64,000 bases of DNA from Marinilabilia salmonicolor (GCF_003003035.1 NZ_PVTS01000005.1:124001-188000), one strand, 5' to 3'. Positions 43,882 through 53,388 are shown, numbered from the stretch's first letter. Program-made: numbers and translations. The notes: generated from the letters alone by a model not told the origin.

Positions 43882-44083
43882 TTAAATAGTGTTTGTCCAT
43901 AAAGTACCATTTACTGCGTTATGCTTGCCCGAAAATCCCTCATTTACTTAAGTAAACTGCGTGTTTTCTGGCTTGCGCCACCGCAAAAGCTTTAGGCGAC
44001 ACGCGGTCGCAAGCCTTGTAACTGGCACTTTCTTGACAAACACATGACCAGAAAAAATATTGCTTCTTTCAGACTCTAAATAG
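43882..44083 (+). mobile_element. Dispersed MITE-like element, copy G (long form)
   Basis: The element is 43890-44075 (186 bp) between TTAAATAG (43882-43889) and CTAAATAG (44076-44083). It has the left end TTTGTCCATAAAGTACCATTTACTGCG and the extra palindromic insert CACCGCAAAAGCTTTAGGCG, as in copy F. The right end is diverged. It lies 72 bases before the efflux operon start. Confidence 0.8.
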
Positions 44084-44154
44084 TTGCATCTGTTGACTGC
44101 CTGCAATACGAATTATGCCATGATGTCGCGGATTGCAATAATTATTCGATAGCC

Positions 44155-45534
44155 ATGGAGCATACCAGATACTTTACAATTCTTATTGTTTTCCTCCTGC
44201 TTTTCACGGGGTGTTCACCCAAAACATCCGAAGTTCTTCTTCCTGATGATGCTCTGGTGGAATTTTCTCAGTCGGGAGAAATAGAAATTTCCGACAATTG
44301 GTGGGAGGCTTTTAAAGACCAACAGCTCAATGATTTGGTGGATAGTGCACTCAATGCCAATTATGATGTGCAAACTGCATGGTATCGCTTGCGTGAGGCG
44401 GAAGCAATAGCGAGGCAGGCTCGGTCCTCTTTCTTCCCACAGGTCGATGGTTCAGGGAGGGGACAAGTTATCGATACTGATGTCAGCGGTCAGTCCGAAG
44501 TTTATGAACTGGGACTTTCAGCCGGTTATGAATTGGATTTGTGGGGGAAAGTTCGTTCGGAGGCCAGGGCTCAAAGCTACCGGCAACAAGCTTCTTTTTA
44601 TGATTTTCAGGCCACCGCGTTGTTGCTTAGTGCCCAGGTGGTAAAGGGATGGTTTGATCTTTTGGAAGCCCGGCAGCAGGTTGCACTTGCCAGGGATCAG
44701 AGACAGACCAACGAGAAAATGCTGGAGCTGCTCCAGACCCGTTTTCAGAATGGTCTGGGCAATCTGGCTGATGTTTTGAGACAGCAGCAGCTGATGGAGT
44801 CCACCAGAGAGCAGGAGATTGTTGCCGAAACCAGACTACAGATTATTCACAACCGACTCTCTGTTTTGCTTGGTAAACAACCTCAAAAGCAGGATGTTAT
44901 GGATTTAGATCACCTGGTCTTTCCTGATCTGCCACCACTTCCTAAAACCGGAATGCCTGCAGAATTAATTCGGCGTCGCCCCGACATTCAGCGTTCTATG
45001 GCCTTGTTGAAGGCATCTGATCAGGACCTTGCTTCGTCTATAAGCAATCTTTTCCCCAGGATTTCTATTTCTGCTTCTCTTTCTACCGAATCTCCCAATG
45101 CAGAAGATTTATTTGATGACTGGGTACGTTCTCTGGCAGGAAGTGTTTTGGCTCCTGTTTTTTACGGTAATAGGCTGCAGGCAGAAAAAGATCAGGCAGA
45201 AGCGGTGAGGAATCAGCGGATTTATGAATACGGGCAAACTGTACTTTCTGCGTTTCAGGATGTGGAAGATGCTTTGGTAGAGGAGAAGCAGCAGCAAAGA
45301 CGACTTCAAAGTATTGAAAAGCAGTATGAACTTGCCCAAAGTGCCACAGAGCAGGTGCGGTCTTCCTATTTCAACGGGGTCGGAAATTATCTGGATGTAC
45401 TGGATGCGATGGATACCCAACAAAATCTGAGAAGACAGTATTTATCCGAAACCCTCACTCTGCTGAAGTATAGAATTGACCTCTATCAGGCACTGGCAGG
45501 GGGTTTTGACACAGATTTTTCTGTTGAAGAGTGA
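44155..45534 (+). CDS. Efflux outer membrane factor, NodT/OprM-type lipoprotein
   Basis: The 459-residue TolC-family protein has a lipoprotein signal (LLLFTGCSPK, Cys at 20) and two OEP repeats of long helices (about 60-250 and 270-450; for example NYDVQTAWYRLREAEAIARQARSSFFPQVDGSG and VRSSYFNGVGNYLDVLDAMDTQQNLRR). The trimer forms the outer membrane duct of a tripartite pump. It is the first gene of the OMF-adaptor-RND series, 54 bases before the adaptor gene. Confidence 0.93.
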   Translation: MEHTRYFTILIVFLLLFTGCSPKTSEVLLPDDALVEFSQSGEIEISDNWWEAFKDQQLNDLVDSALNANYDVQTAWYRLREAEAIARQARSSFFPQVDGSGRGQVIDTDVSGQSEVYELGLSAGYELDLWGKVRSEARAQSYRQQASFYDFQATALLLSAQVVKGWFDLLEARQQVALARDQRQTNEKMLELLQTRFQNGLGNLADVLRQQQLMESTREQEIVAETRLQIIHNRLSVLLGKQPQKQDVMDLDHLVFPDLPPLPKTGMPAELIRRRPDIQRSMALLKASDQDLASSISNLFPRISISASLSTESPNAEDLFDDWVRSLAGSVLAPVFYGNRLQAEKDQAEAVRNQRIYEYGQTVLSAFQDVEDALVEEKQQQRRLQSIEKQYELAQSATEQVRSSYFNGVGNYLDVLDAMDTQQNLRRQYLSETLTLLKYRIDLYQALAGGFDTDFSVEE

Positions 45535-45588
45535 CCCTGAGCAATACAACAAAAAAAGAACCTAAAATCTGATTAAACGGGATTAAAG

Positions 45589-46761
45589 ATGAGTAAGAAG
45601 AAGACATTTATAATAGCAGGTTTGATTCTTTTAGCAGCCGCTGCTTTGGTCGTTGTGGTATTTCTTACCGAACCTACAGCTCAAAGAGAGAGCGCTACAC
45701 GCGAGACAGCCATGCTTGTGGATGTAATAACTGTGGAGCGGGGGAATTACCGGCCTGTAATTATGACCACCGGAACTGTGGAGCCGGTTCGGGAAATATC
45801 TCTAAGTCCGAGGGTAAGTGGTGAAATTGTGCGAAGAGCGGGAGTTTTTGATCCGGGGCAGTCAGTAAGGGCAGGTACTCTGCTCTTGAAGGTTGATGAC
45901 GCGGATTACCAGAATACTTATGCCTTGCGAAAGGGGGATCTGGAAGAGGCCCGGGCCAACCTGACAATTGAAAAAGGAAGGCAGGATGTGGCCCGAAGAG
46001 ATTTTGAACAATCTCAGTTGACGTTGTCTGATGAGCGAAAGGCACTTGTTCTCAGAGAACCCCAGCTCAAAACTGCAGAGGCTGCTGTTATGGCTGCTGA
46101 ATCGGCACTTGATCAGGCGGCGCTTGATTTGCAGCGTACATCTGTTGTTGCTCCTTTTGATGCGTTGATACTGGAGCGAAATGTGGATGTAGGGTCATTG
46201 GTTTCTCCGGGGCAGGACCTGGGGCGTTTGGTGGGAACAGAAAATTATTGGGTTGTCGCTGCAGTGCCCCAGTCCATGCTTAGGTGGCTCGTTTTTTCTG
46301 GAGATGGCAGTGTGGAGAATGGGGCTGAAGTGAAAATTTTTAATAGCAGCGCATGGGGGCCTGAGGGTTACCGAACCGGAGTGTTGCAAAAGATGGTGGG
46401 CGAACTGGAAGAATCCACCCGTCTGGTGAAAGTGCTGATTTCAGTGCCTGACCCTCTGGGAATAACAGAAAGCCGGGAATATTTACCTGAACTGCTGATT
46501 GGTTCATTTGTGGAAGTCGAAATCGAAGGTCGTGAAATTGAAGATGTTGTCAGATTGAGTCGCGATTATCTGCGAAATCAAAATACGGTTTGGGTGATGC
46601 ATGACGGGAAATTGAAAATCAGGAAGGTGGATGTGAAGTTGACAGATGCCGGAAATGCTTACATAAAAAGTGGGCTGGAGGATGGAGATCAGGTGGTTAC
46701 CACCAATCTGGCCACAGTAGTGGAAGATGCTCCACTAAGGGTTGAGGAAGAGACTGATTAG
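45589..46761 (+). CDS. RND efflux periplasmic adaptor (HlyD/MFP family)
   Basis: The 390-residue protein has one N-terminal membrane anchor (about 6-28). Lipoyl/barrel-sandwich halves appear at EISLSPRVSGEIVRRAGVFDPGQSVRAGTLLLKVDD and VVAPFDALILERNVDVGSLVSPGQDLGRLV, with a coiled hairpin between them (about 105-185) and beta-barrel and membrane-proximal domains after. It bridges the RND pump and the outer membrane duct. The TAG stop lies in the flanking repeat of dispersed element H. Confidence 0.93.
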   Translation: MSKKKTFIIAGLILLAAAALVVVVFLTEPTAQRESATRETAMLVDVITVERGNYRPVIMTTGTVEPVREISLSPRVSGEIVRRAGVFDPGQSVRAGTLLLKVDDADYQNTYALRKGDLEEARANLTIEKGRQDVARRDFEQSQLTLSDERKALVLREPQLKTAEAAVMAAESALDQAALDLQRTSVVAPFDALILERNVDVGSLVSPGQDLGRLVGTENYWVVAAVPQSMLRWLVFSGDGSVENGAEVKIFNSSAWGPEGYRTGVLQKMVGELEESTRLVKVLISVPDPLGITESREYLPELLIGSFVEVEIEGREIEDVVRLSRDYLRNQNTVWVMHDGKLKIRKVDVKLTDAGNAYIKSGLEDGDQVVTTNLATVVEDAPLRVEEETD

Positions 46762-46929
46762 TGTTTGTCCATGAACTAAGCAAATTTTGTTTTTAGAGCT
46801 GTTCCTGGTCAGAAAGTGCCAATTGCAAGGCTTGCGAAGCCGCCAAAAGTGCAGTTTACTTACGTGAATGAGCATTTTGGCGGCGAGTATAACGACGCAA
46901 GTGGTACTTTATGGATAGAGACTGAATAG
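46754..46929 (-). mobile_element. Dispersed MITE-like element, copy H (full length, reverse)
   Basis: The element is 46762-46921 (160 bp) between CTGATTAG (46754-46761) and CTGAATAG (46922-46929). The direct similarity extends outward on both sides (GAGACTGAxTAGTG). In reverse it matches copy B, including the GCCGCCAAAA/TTTTGGCGGC hairpin arms. It sits between the adaptor and pump genes of one operon. Confidence 0.85.
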
Positions 46930-46960
46930 TGATTTTTAAGAATAATCAGATTTGATACAG

Positions 46961-49900
46961 ATGCCAAATAATACATCAGAAAAATATAAAGGAGGGAAGG
47001 GGCTGATTGCCTATATGGCGCGAAATTCAGTGGCGGCCAATTTGCTGATGATTGTACTTCTTGGAGGCGGGCTCTGGACGATGTCAACGATCCAGAAGGA
47101 GGTTTTTCCCCAGTTTCAGTTGGATATTGTGGAGGTGAGTGTGGCTTATCCCGGTGCAGCCCCTGCCGAAGTAGAGTTTGGGATATTGATGCCTGTAGAG
47201 GAAGCCATTCGCGGCGTGCAGGGAATTAAAGAGATTACTTCAACGGCTTATGAAGGTTCCGGACGTGTTTCTATTGAGCTGGTACCGGGAACGGAGCGAA
47301 TGAAGGCTTTTCAGGATATTGAACAGGCTGTGAACCGGATTCGGACTTTCCCTGATGATATTGAAGAACCTGAAGTTCGCTTGCAGTCGCGGCAGCGGGA
47401 TGTGATGGAGATTGGCATTTACGGTGATGTGGATATCTGGACACTGAGAAACCTGGCTGAGCGGTTGCGTGACAGGTTGCTGACCAATGAGGAGATCACC
47501 CAGGTGGAGATAGGCAATGTTCCGGATATGTTTACACATGTGGAAATTCCCCGATACCGCTTGCGGGAATACGGACTGACGCTCGATGAGGTGGCCAATA
47601 TTATTGCACGCTCCAGCGAAGATATTCCTGCCGGAGCTCTTGAAACGGGGAGTGGCGAAATACTTCTGAGGATGAAGGAGCGGAAACAGTGGGCCCGAGA
47701 GTTTGAAAAAATAGAGATTATCCCTTCTCAGTATGGAGGTGCCGTGACCCTGGGCGATATCGCTGAAGTGACAGATGGTTTTGAGGAGACCGGATTTCAC
47801 GGTGAGTTTAATGAGCAGCCCACAGTGGATTTGCAGATTTACCGGATAGGTGATCAGTCACCTCTGGAAATTGCCAGAGTAGTGGAGCAGGAGCTGGCCG
47901 GATTTGAGGAGACACTGCCTCCCGGAGTGCAATACCGGATCGACAGTAACCGGGCTGAAGATTATCGTGAACGCCTGTCGTTATTGACCGAAAATGGACT
48001 GATGGCTGTGGTAATTGTGTTGCTGATTTTATCACTTTTTCTGGAATACCGGCTCTCTTTTTGGGTGATGATGGGTATGACCATCTCGTTTATTGGAGGA
48101 ATTGCCTTCTTACCCATGATCGGTATCAGCATCAACATGATTTCCATGTTTGGTTTTTTGGTTGCCCTGGGGATTGTGGTGGATGATGCCATTGTGGTAG
48201 GCGAAAATGTATATGAATACCGGCAGCGGGGCATGGGATTTTTGGAGGCTGCCATTAAAGGAAGTAAAGAGATTGCCCGGCCGGTGGTTTTTAGTATTCT
48301 GACCAATATTATCGCTTTTATTCCGCTGCTCTTTATGCCCGGAGAAACCGGTAAGTTCTGGTGGCCTCTTCCGGCAGTGGTGATTACCGTGCTTGCCATA
48401 TCGTTGTTTGAAGCGTTGCTTATTCTTCCGGCCCATTTGGCTCATCCAACCGAAAAATCGCGGTGGAAAGCGGGACAATTCATCGAAAAGGTCAGAGATA
48501 CTTTTGGACATCGTTTCGAGCATTTTGTGGAAAACCGTTATACGCCTTTTCTAGATAAGGCCCTGAAACACCGTTATATTACACTCAGTATAGCCATTGG
48601 TCTTTTTGTAGTTGTTGGAGGATATGCCTACAGCGATCACATGGGGATTATTATGATGCCCGAGGTTGCTGCTGATGAAATTGAGGCAGGAGTTAGTCTT
48701 CCGGTGGGAACAACGCCCAAACAGGCTGCCAAAGTGGCCCGTGACATTACGCGTTCTACCCGTCAGATGTTTGATGAGCATAACCTTTTTGAGGTTGCCG
48801 AAGGAATTAAAACCAATGTGCGTGGCCAGAGCTTTATCGATGTGGAGATTGTAATGAAAGATCCGGACGAACGTGATATGTCGGCTGCCGAATTGATTGC
48901 TTTGTGGCGTGACGAAATCGGGGATATTGAAGGGGTGGATCAGATCACTTTTGAAGCAGAACGGGGCCCGGGCGGCTGGGCGCAGGATATCAGTGTGGAT
49001 CTGAGTCATTCCAGCATTGAGGTATTGGAAAAGGCCAGTATGGCATTTCTTGAAGAGGCAGAAGCCTTTGAAGTAACGCGTGATGTGAATGATAACTACA
49101 ATGCCGGTAAAATGCAATTCGATTTTAAATTGTTGCCGGAAGGAAGACGACTGGGATTGACACCTACTGAAGTTGGTCGCCAGATTCGTGCTGCTTTTTA
49201 TGGATCTCTGGCCATGCGACAGTTGAGAGGAACCAATGAGGTGGAGATGCGTGTGAAGCTCCCTTATCATCAAAGGGCGGATATTCATCATTTGGAAGAT
49301 TTTCTTATTCGTACCCCTGAAGGAGTTGAAGTTCCGTTGCTGGATGTAGTCAGTCTGGAAGAGGGAGAAGCATTTACCAGCATCAACCGAAGGGATGGAA
49401 GACGGGTTGTTTCTGTGGGAATGGATGTGGAACCCAAAAGCGCGGTTTCGCAGGTGATGAAATCACTCAATGCGGAGGTGCTTCCCCGTTTGCGTGCCGA
49501 TTATCCCGGAATTACCTGGAGCTTTGAAGGAAGTCAGGCCGATATGCGTGAATCTACTCAGGTGTTGTGGGGTGGTTTCTCTATGGCTATGCTGATAATC
49601 TATGCCTTGCTGGCGGTAGCATTTAACAATTACGTTCAACCGCTGATCGTCATGTTTGCCATCCCTTTTGGAATTGTGGGAGCTGTCATCGGACATATTC
49701 TTCTGGGGCATGACCTGTCGCTGGTCAGTCTTATGGGAATTATTGCACTCTCGGGGGTGGTGGTGAACGACTCTCTGATAATGGTCGATTATGCCAATCG
49801 TAAACGGTCAGGGGGCAGTGCCTTTGATGCTATTCACGAAGCAGGGGTTCGTCGTTTTCGCCCCATCATTCTTACCACTTTTACCACTTTTGGTGGACTG

Positions 49901-50065
49901 ACACCCATTATTCTGGAAACCTCCAAGCAGGCCTATCACCTCATTCCAATGGCCATTTCGCTGGGATTTGGAATTCTGTTTGCCACTTCCATTATCCTGA
50001 TTATTGTTCCCTGTCTTTTTATGGTGCTGGAGGATGTTAAGCGGTTAAGGTGGAGTAAAGGTTGA
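46961..50065 (+). CDS. RND efflux transporter, AcrB/HAE family
   Basis: The inner membrane proton-driven pump has 1034 residues from the ATG at 46961 (an in-frame TTG lies nine bases earlier). Twelve membrane segments fall in two halves. The first is near [41 protein letters not shown] carries the essential Asp pair, and [21 protein letters not shown] is the counterpart in the second half. The two large periplasmic loops are present. Its substrate range cannot be read. Sequence type (short, with a GxVxxVDD-like core) is near the broad Bacteroidota AcrB group. It completes the tripartite system, separated from the adaptor by element H. Confidence 0.94.
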   Translation: MPNNTSEKYKGGKGLIAYMARNSVAANLLMIVLLGGGLWTMSTIQKEVFPQFQLDIVEVSVAYPGAAPAEVEFGILMPVEEAIRGVQGIKEITSTAYEGSGRVSIELVPGTERMKAFQDIEQAVNRIRTFPDDIEEPEVRLQSRQRDVMEIGIYGDVDIWTLRNLAERLRDRLLTNEEITQVEIGNVPDMFTHVEIPRYRLREYGLTLDEVANIIARSSEDIPAGALETGSGEILLRMKERKQWAREFEKIEIIPSQYGGAVTLGDIAEVTDGFEETGFHGEFNEQPTVDLQIYRIGDQSPLEIARVVEQELAGFEETLPPGVQYRIDSNRAEDYRERLSLLTENGLMAVVIVLLILSLFLEYRLSFWVMMGMTISFIGGIAFLPMIGISINMISMFGFLVALGIVVDDAIVVGENVYEYRQRGMGFLEAAIKGSKEIARPVVFSILTNIIAFIPLLFMPGETGKFWWPLPAVVITVLAISLFEALLILPAHLAHPTEKSRWKAGQFIEKVRDTFGHRFEHFVENRYTPFLDKALKHRYITLSIAIGLFVVVGGYAYSDHMGIIMMPEVAADEIEAGVSLPVGTTPKQAAKVARDITRSTRQMFDEHNLFEVAEGIKTNVRGQSFIDVEIVMKDPDERDMSAAELIALWRDEIGDIEGVDQITFEAERGPGGWAQDISVDLSHSSIEVLEKASMAFLEEAEAFEVTRDVNDNYNAGKMQFDFKLLPEGRRLGLTPTEVGRQIRAAFYGSLAMRQLRGTNEVEMRVKLPYHQRADIHHLEDFLIRTPEGVEVPLLDVVSLEEGEAFTSINRRDGRRVVSVGMDVEPKSAVSQVMKSLNAEVLPRLRADYPGITWSFEGSQADMRESTQVLWGGFSMAMLIIYALLAVAFNNYVQPLIVMFAIPFGIVGAVIGHILLGHDLSLVSLMGIIALSGVVVNDSLIMVDYANRKRSGGSAFDAIHEAGVRRFRPIILTTFTTFGGLTPIILETSKQAYHLIPMAISLGFGILFATSIILIIVPCLFMVLEDVKRLRWSKG

Positions 50066-50080
50066 GTTTTGTTTCCGTAT

Positions 50081-50124
50081 AAAAAAGGGTTGTTTTTCAT
50101 ATTTCAGAAAAACAACCCTTTTGT
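50081..50124 (+). terminator. Rho-independent terminator between convergent genes
   Basis: AAAAGGGTTGTTTTTC and GAAAAACAACCCTTTT form a 16-bp perfect stem with an ATATTTCA loop. A- and T-runs flank both sides, so it can serve both the efflux operon and the convergent nucleotidyltransferase gene. Confidence 0.92.
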
Positions 50125-50143
50125 ATAATCTGGTTGAAAGAAT

Positions 50144-51040
50144 CTACCAAAGTTTTGCGGGGTATTCACCCTTCTCAATAAGTTTGTTGAGGCTTTCCTG
50201 TACAATAGGTTTATCCTCCTGATAAGTGACGCCAAACCATTTGGCATCGGTGTCAATTACTTTGGTGGAGGCTTCACCGGCTTTGATTAATTCATCGGCT
50301 CTCACGTTGAAATAGTATTCCGATTTCATCTCCTGACCTTTTTCTGCCAGAAACCTGTTGAACCCTTTCTCCAGTTCACTGAAGAAGGTGGGTTTGAAGA
50401 TCCAAAAGTTCATGGAAACAGGCTCGTTGCCGGTCAATTCCGTTTTACTATCACCTTCGTAAAAGAATACTTTACCGTCTTCCCAGCCTATTTTTGTGCG
50501 TTCTGTAACTTCCTGCAGATATCCTTTGCTGTCAGTTTCGCAAACCCCTCTTGAAACAGTTCCATGTTCCGAAAGAGTATTTTTAAGTGCATAACCAATC
50601 ATGGCATACTCATTTTCTTTCGGATTATTGTTGATGAAGTCCACTGCACTTTTGTATGCCTCATGTCCATAGAAGTCATCGGCGTTGATGATGGCAAATG
50701 GTTCATTGATTACCTCTTTAGCCATCAGCATAGCATGACCTGTTCCCCAGGGTTTTTCTCGTCCCTCGGGAATGGAGAATTCTGCAGGAATATTTTCCAG
50801 TTCCTGAAAAACGTATTCGGTCTCAATTTTTCCTTTCAGGCGACTTTCAAAACGTTCCTTAAAAGCATCTGCAAAAGAGGGACGGATCACAAAAACCACT
50901 TTCCCAAAACCGGCACGTATGGCATCAAAGACAGAGTAGTCGATGATGGATTCCCCATTGGGGCCAAGTTCGTCCATTTGTTTCAGGCCGCCATAGCGAC
51001 TGCCCATTCCTGCTGCCAGAATCAATAATGTTGGCTTCAT
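50144..51040 (-). CDS. Sugar-phosphate nucleotidyltransferase family protein
   Basis: The 298-residue protein has the nucleotidyltransferase Rossmann-like fold: LLILAAGMGSRYGGLKQMDELGPNGESIID (nucleotide-binding loop) and AIINADDFYGHEAYK (Asp pair for metal). It joins a nucleotide to a sugar phosphate or similar alcohol, but the substrate is not fixed by these motifs. I start at ATG 51040 where the motif begins; 36 upstream in-frame codons are Cys/Phe-rich and non-conserved. No sugar-pathway genes adjoin it. Confidence 0.85.
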   Translation of the reverse strand: MKPTLLILAAGMGSRYGGLKQMDELGPNGESIIDYSVFDAIRAGFGKVVFVIRPSFADAFKERFESRLKGKIETEYVFQELENIPAEFSIPEGREKPWGTGHAMLMAKEVINEPFAIINADDFYGHEAYKSAVDFINNNPKENEYAMIGYALKNTLSEHGTVSRGVCETDSKGYLQEVTERTKIGWEDGKVFFYEGDSKTELTGNEPVSMNFWIFKPTFFSELEKGFNRFLAEKGQEMKSEYYFNVRADELIKAGEASTKVIDTDAKWFGVTYQEDKPIVQESLNKLIEKGEYPAKLW

Positions 51041-51160
51041 AACTGCTATTTGTTTAAATGGTGAGCTGCAAAAATAGCAAAAATCCTGAGGAGTATTTCC
51101 GGTAATTGAATTTGGATCTGTAAACTCAACCCCAAATCCAGTACTCACACCTCAACCCTT

Positions 51161-51601
51161 CTAAAGATCGCCCCACACCCGTGCCATGGAAAACCCGGGT
51201 GCTTCCATGTCCAGATCCAGAAAAAAACCGAATGGCGTCTGACTTGCGGTATAGTCTCCGTTGTTCAGTCGTTTTTTGGTGGCATCAAACAGCCGGGAAG
51301 TAAACTGTAGCGACGCTTTGGATGCTGACAAATGGGCAAATGAGTGGAGCAGAATGTCGTTGGTGTTGTTCTTTCTGGCCACCCACTTGAGGTGGTTGGC
51401 CAGTTTTTTCTCTCTGCTCTTCAGGTCGCGTTCTTCATCCTCTGCTTCTACCTGGATGAAAGCTGTAATACAATCTTTATGTTCGTCCTGGTGTTTGATA
51501 GCAGCGGTGTCGGGATAAAAGACCTTCAGCTCTTCATCGGTCAGGTTCTGCTCCGCTGTTTTGTATGCAAATCGTTTGGTGTAGAATACGAGAACTTTCA
51601 T
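51161..51601 (-). CDS. Stand-alone archaeal-type threonyl-tRNA synthetase editing-domain protein
   Basis: The 146-residue protein resembles the editing domain of archaeal ThrRS (tRNA-Thr_ED, D-aminoacyl-tRNA deacylase fold). It has an opening strand MKVLVFYTKRFAYKT, a strand TAFIQVEAEDEE, the conserved LLHSFAHLSASKASLQF, and ending TPFGFFLDLDMEAPGFSMARVW. In archaea this domain removes serine from tRNA-Thr. A free-standing bacterial copy may edit in trans; that is inference from family resemblance. No synthetase gene is adjacent. The next gene upstream is ftcD. Confidence 0.72.
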   Translation of the reverse strand: MKVLVFYTKRFAYKTAEQNLTDEELKVFYPDTAAIKHQDEHKDCITAFIQVEAEDEERDLKSREKKLANHLKWVARKNNTNDILLHSFAHLSASKASLQFTSRLFDATKKRLNNGDYTASQTPFGFFLDLDMEAPGFSMARVWGDL

Positions 51602-51626
51602 TCGTAAATAATTTATCTAAGTTATT

Positions 51627-51700
51627 GGTCTGATGGAACTCGCATGTAAGAACCTTATAAATATTCTATTGTGGTTCCCTTGCCATGCTCGTTTCATTTT
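51627..51700 (-). repeat. 75-bp element, copy 2
   Basis: The reverse complement matches 43428-43503. The core is 51633-51697, with ATGGAACTCGCATG and CCATGCTCGTTTCAT at the ends. The terminal TGAAAC supplies the TGA stop of ftcD at 51694-51696. Confidence 0.75.
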
Positions 51701-53388
51701 ATTTTATCGTTTACAATCTTCATTATGATTTTTTCTTCCAGCAGGGCTTGTTCTTCAATAGCTTTGCCTTTGTTGATCAGTTCTCCTGCCAGTGTTTTGT
51801 CGGATAGTCCTCCTGCATTGATAAGTACATTGAGCATGGCGCCGCGTACCGCTGCCCGGGCGCACAATGCGCCCACTCCTGCGTCGCTAACCGAGTTAGG
51901 GTTGCCGTTTTCTGCCATGTCTTTGAGCAGGGAGAAACTTTCGAAGGCTGTTTTCATAACTTTTAGTGGAACCCGGGTAGCGTATTCAGTGGCTTTCTGA
52001 ATGGCTTCGGTTCTGGCAGACTTCTCTTCTTCATTGCTTTTGGGAAGAGAAAAGGCGTCCATGATTTTGTTGAATGCCTGTGTATCTTCATCTACCAACA
52101 ATAGTAGTTTTTGTTGGATTTTCATTCCCTTTTCTGCAGCGGTGGAAAACGCTTCCCAACGGTGGTCCCAGCCCCGTTTGTGTGCAGAGAGGTTGGCCAC
52201 CATTGTCCCCAGTGCGGCTCCCAGAGCCCCGGTGTATGCAGCAATGGAGCCTCCTCCGGGTGCCGGAGATTCTGATGCTGTTTCGTCGGCAAATGATTTT
52301 AGTGTCCGGTCGGTAAGTTTTTTGTTGCTTTTATCTTTCAGTATGTATTCTATGATTTTTTTGTCAGGTTCGAACGGATATAATTCATCCAGCCCCATTG
52401 ATTTAACGGCAATTCTGATGAGTTCCTCCTCCGGCAGACCTGTGGAACGACGCTGTTTTTTCAGGAAGTATCTTCCTGCCTCCAGCATGGCCTCCAATGG
52501 TACTACGCCCACAAGCTCCGAACCGGTTACTCTCAAGCCCCTGGCAGCAGCTTGCTCACAGGTTGCATCAAAGGCTTTATGAAGAGGCGTTACCGTAATA
52601 TCTGTGAGGTTCATGGAGATTTGAGCGATTCCGTATTCTTCAATAAACCAGCCAATTCCTTTGACTGATTTAAGCAGTCCGGGTTCCCAAACTTTATTTC
52701 CTTTTTCATCAGTCACTATTTTCCCTGTAATGGGATCACCCTCTCTTTTAACACGCCCTCTTTCCCGAATGTCAAAGGCTACTGAGTTGGCTCTCCTCAC
52801 CGATGTGGTGTTGAGGTTGACATTGTAGGCAATCAGGAAATTTCTGGCTCCAATGGCTGTAGCTCCGGTTTTTGCTGTGTTGTGATTCCACGTGGCCGGA
52901 CCGTAATCGGGTTTCCATTCGGCGGTTGTGAGTCTTTTTTCCAAAGCTTCGTATTCGCCTTCACGGCAGTTGGCCAGGTTTTTTCTTTTTTTCTCATTGG
53001 CAGCTGCTTCGTAGCAATAGACAGGGATTTCCAATTCTTCCCCAACCCGTCGGGCCAGTTCGTTTGCAAGTTTAGCCGTTTCCTCCATGGAGATACCTGA
53101 CACAGGAACCAGGGGACAAACATCGGTGGCTCCAAAACGGGGGTGGGCACCTTTATGGTGGCGCATATCGATAAGCTGTGAAGCTTTTTTAATGGCCCGA
53201 AAAGCAGCTTCCGTTACCGGTTTGGGCTCCCCGACAAAGGTAACAACTGTCCGGTTGGTTGCTTTTCCGGGGTCCACATCCACCAGTTGAATCCCTTTTA
53301 CTGCCTGTATTTCATCGGTTATCTGTTTGATGATGGCCATATCGCGTCCTTCCGAAAAATTGGGGACGCATTCTAGAAGTTGTTGCAT
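51694..53388 (-). CDS. ftcD: Bifunctional glutamate formimidoyltransferase/formimidotetrahydrofolate cyclodeaminase
   Basis: The 564-residue fusion acts late in histidine breakdown. The transferase half (about 1-330: LLECVPNFSEGRDMAII, GAHPRFGATDVCPLVPVSG) moves the formimino group from formiminoglutamate to tetrahydrofolate. The cyclodeaminase half (about 355-555: ESPAPGGGSIAAYTGALGAAL) releases ammonia, giving methenyl-THF. The layout is like the mammalian enzyme and common in Bacteroidota. hutI lies 61 bases upstream, so the pair forms a partial hut operon; hutH and hutU are not in this window. The 3' end coincides with the 75-bp element. Confidence 0.95.
   Translation of the reverse strand: MQQLLECVPNFSEGRDMAIIKQITDEIQAVKGIQLVDVDPGKATNRTVVTFVGEPKPVTEAAFRAIKKASQLIDMRHHKGAHPRFGATDVCPLVPVSGISMEETAKLANELARRVGEELEIPVYCYEAAANEKKRKNLANCREGEYEALEKRLTTAEWKPDYGPATWNHNTAKTGATAIGARNFLIAYNVNLNTTSVRRANSVAFDIRERGRVKREGDPITGKIVTDEKGNKVWEPGLLKSVKGIGWFIEEYGIAQISMNLTDITVTPLHKAFDATCEQAAARGLRVTGSELVGVVPLEAMLEAGRYFLKKQRRSTGLPEEELIRIAVKSMGLDELYPFEPDKKIIEYILKDKSNKKLTDRTLKSFADETASESPAPGGGSIAAYTGALGAALGTMVANLSAHKRGWDHRWEAFSTAAEKGMKIQQKLLLLVDEDTQAFNKIMDAFSLPKSNEEEKSARTEAIQKATEYATRVPLKVMKTAFESFSLLKDMAENGNPNSVSDAGVGALCARAAVRGAMLNVLINAGGLSDKTLAGELINKGKAIEEQALLEEKIIMKIVNDKIK

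Larger units (their letters stand above)
43357..44154. other. 800-bp divergent gap between MCP and efflux genes; holds two repeat elements
   Basis: No gene is visible. It contains the 75-bp element (43428-43503), a 9-bp inverted repeat TTTCATCCG (43492-43500)/CGGATGAAA (43533-43541), and dispersed element copy G (43890-44075). The remaining bases, 43550-43880, show nothing I recognise. Confidence 0.55.

Noticed and set aside
48551-49291. Long antisense open frame within the RND pump gene
   Set aside because: It lies wholly opposite a certain gene with conserved motifs; the frame is a by-product of its codon usage. Similar antisense frames in lysC, bamA, ftcD and rel were rejected for the same reason.
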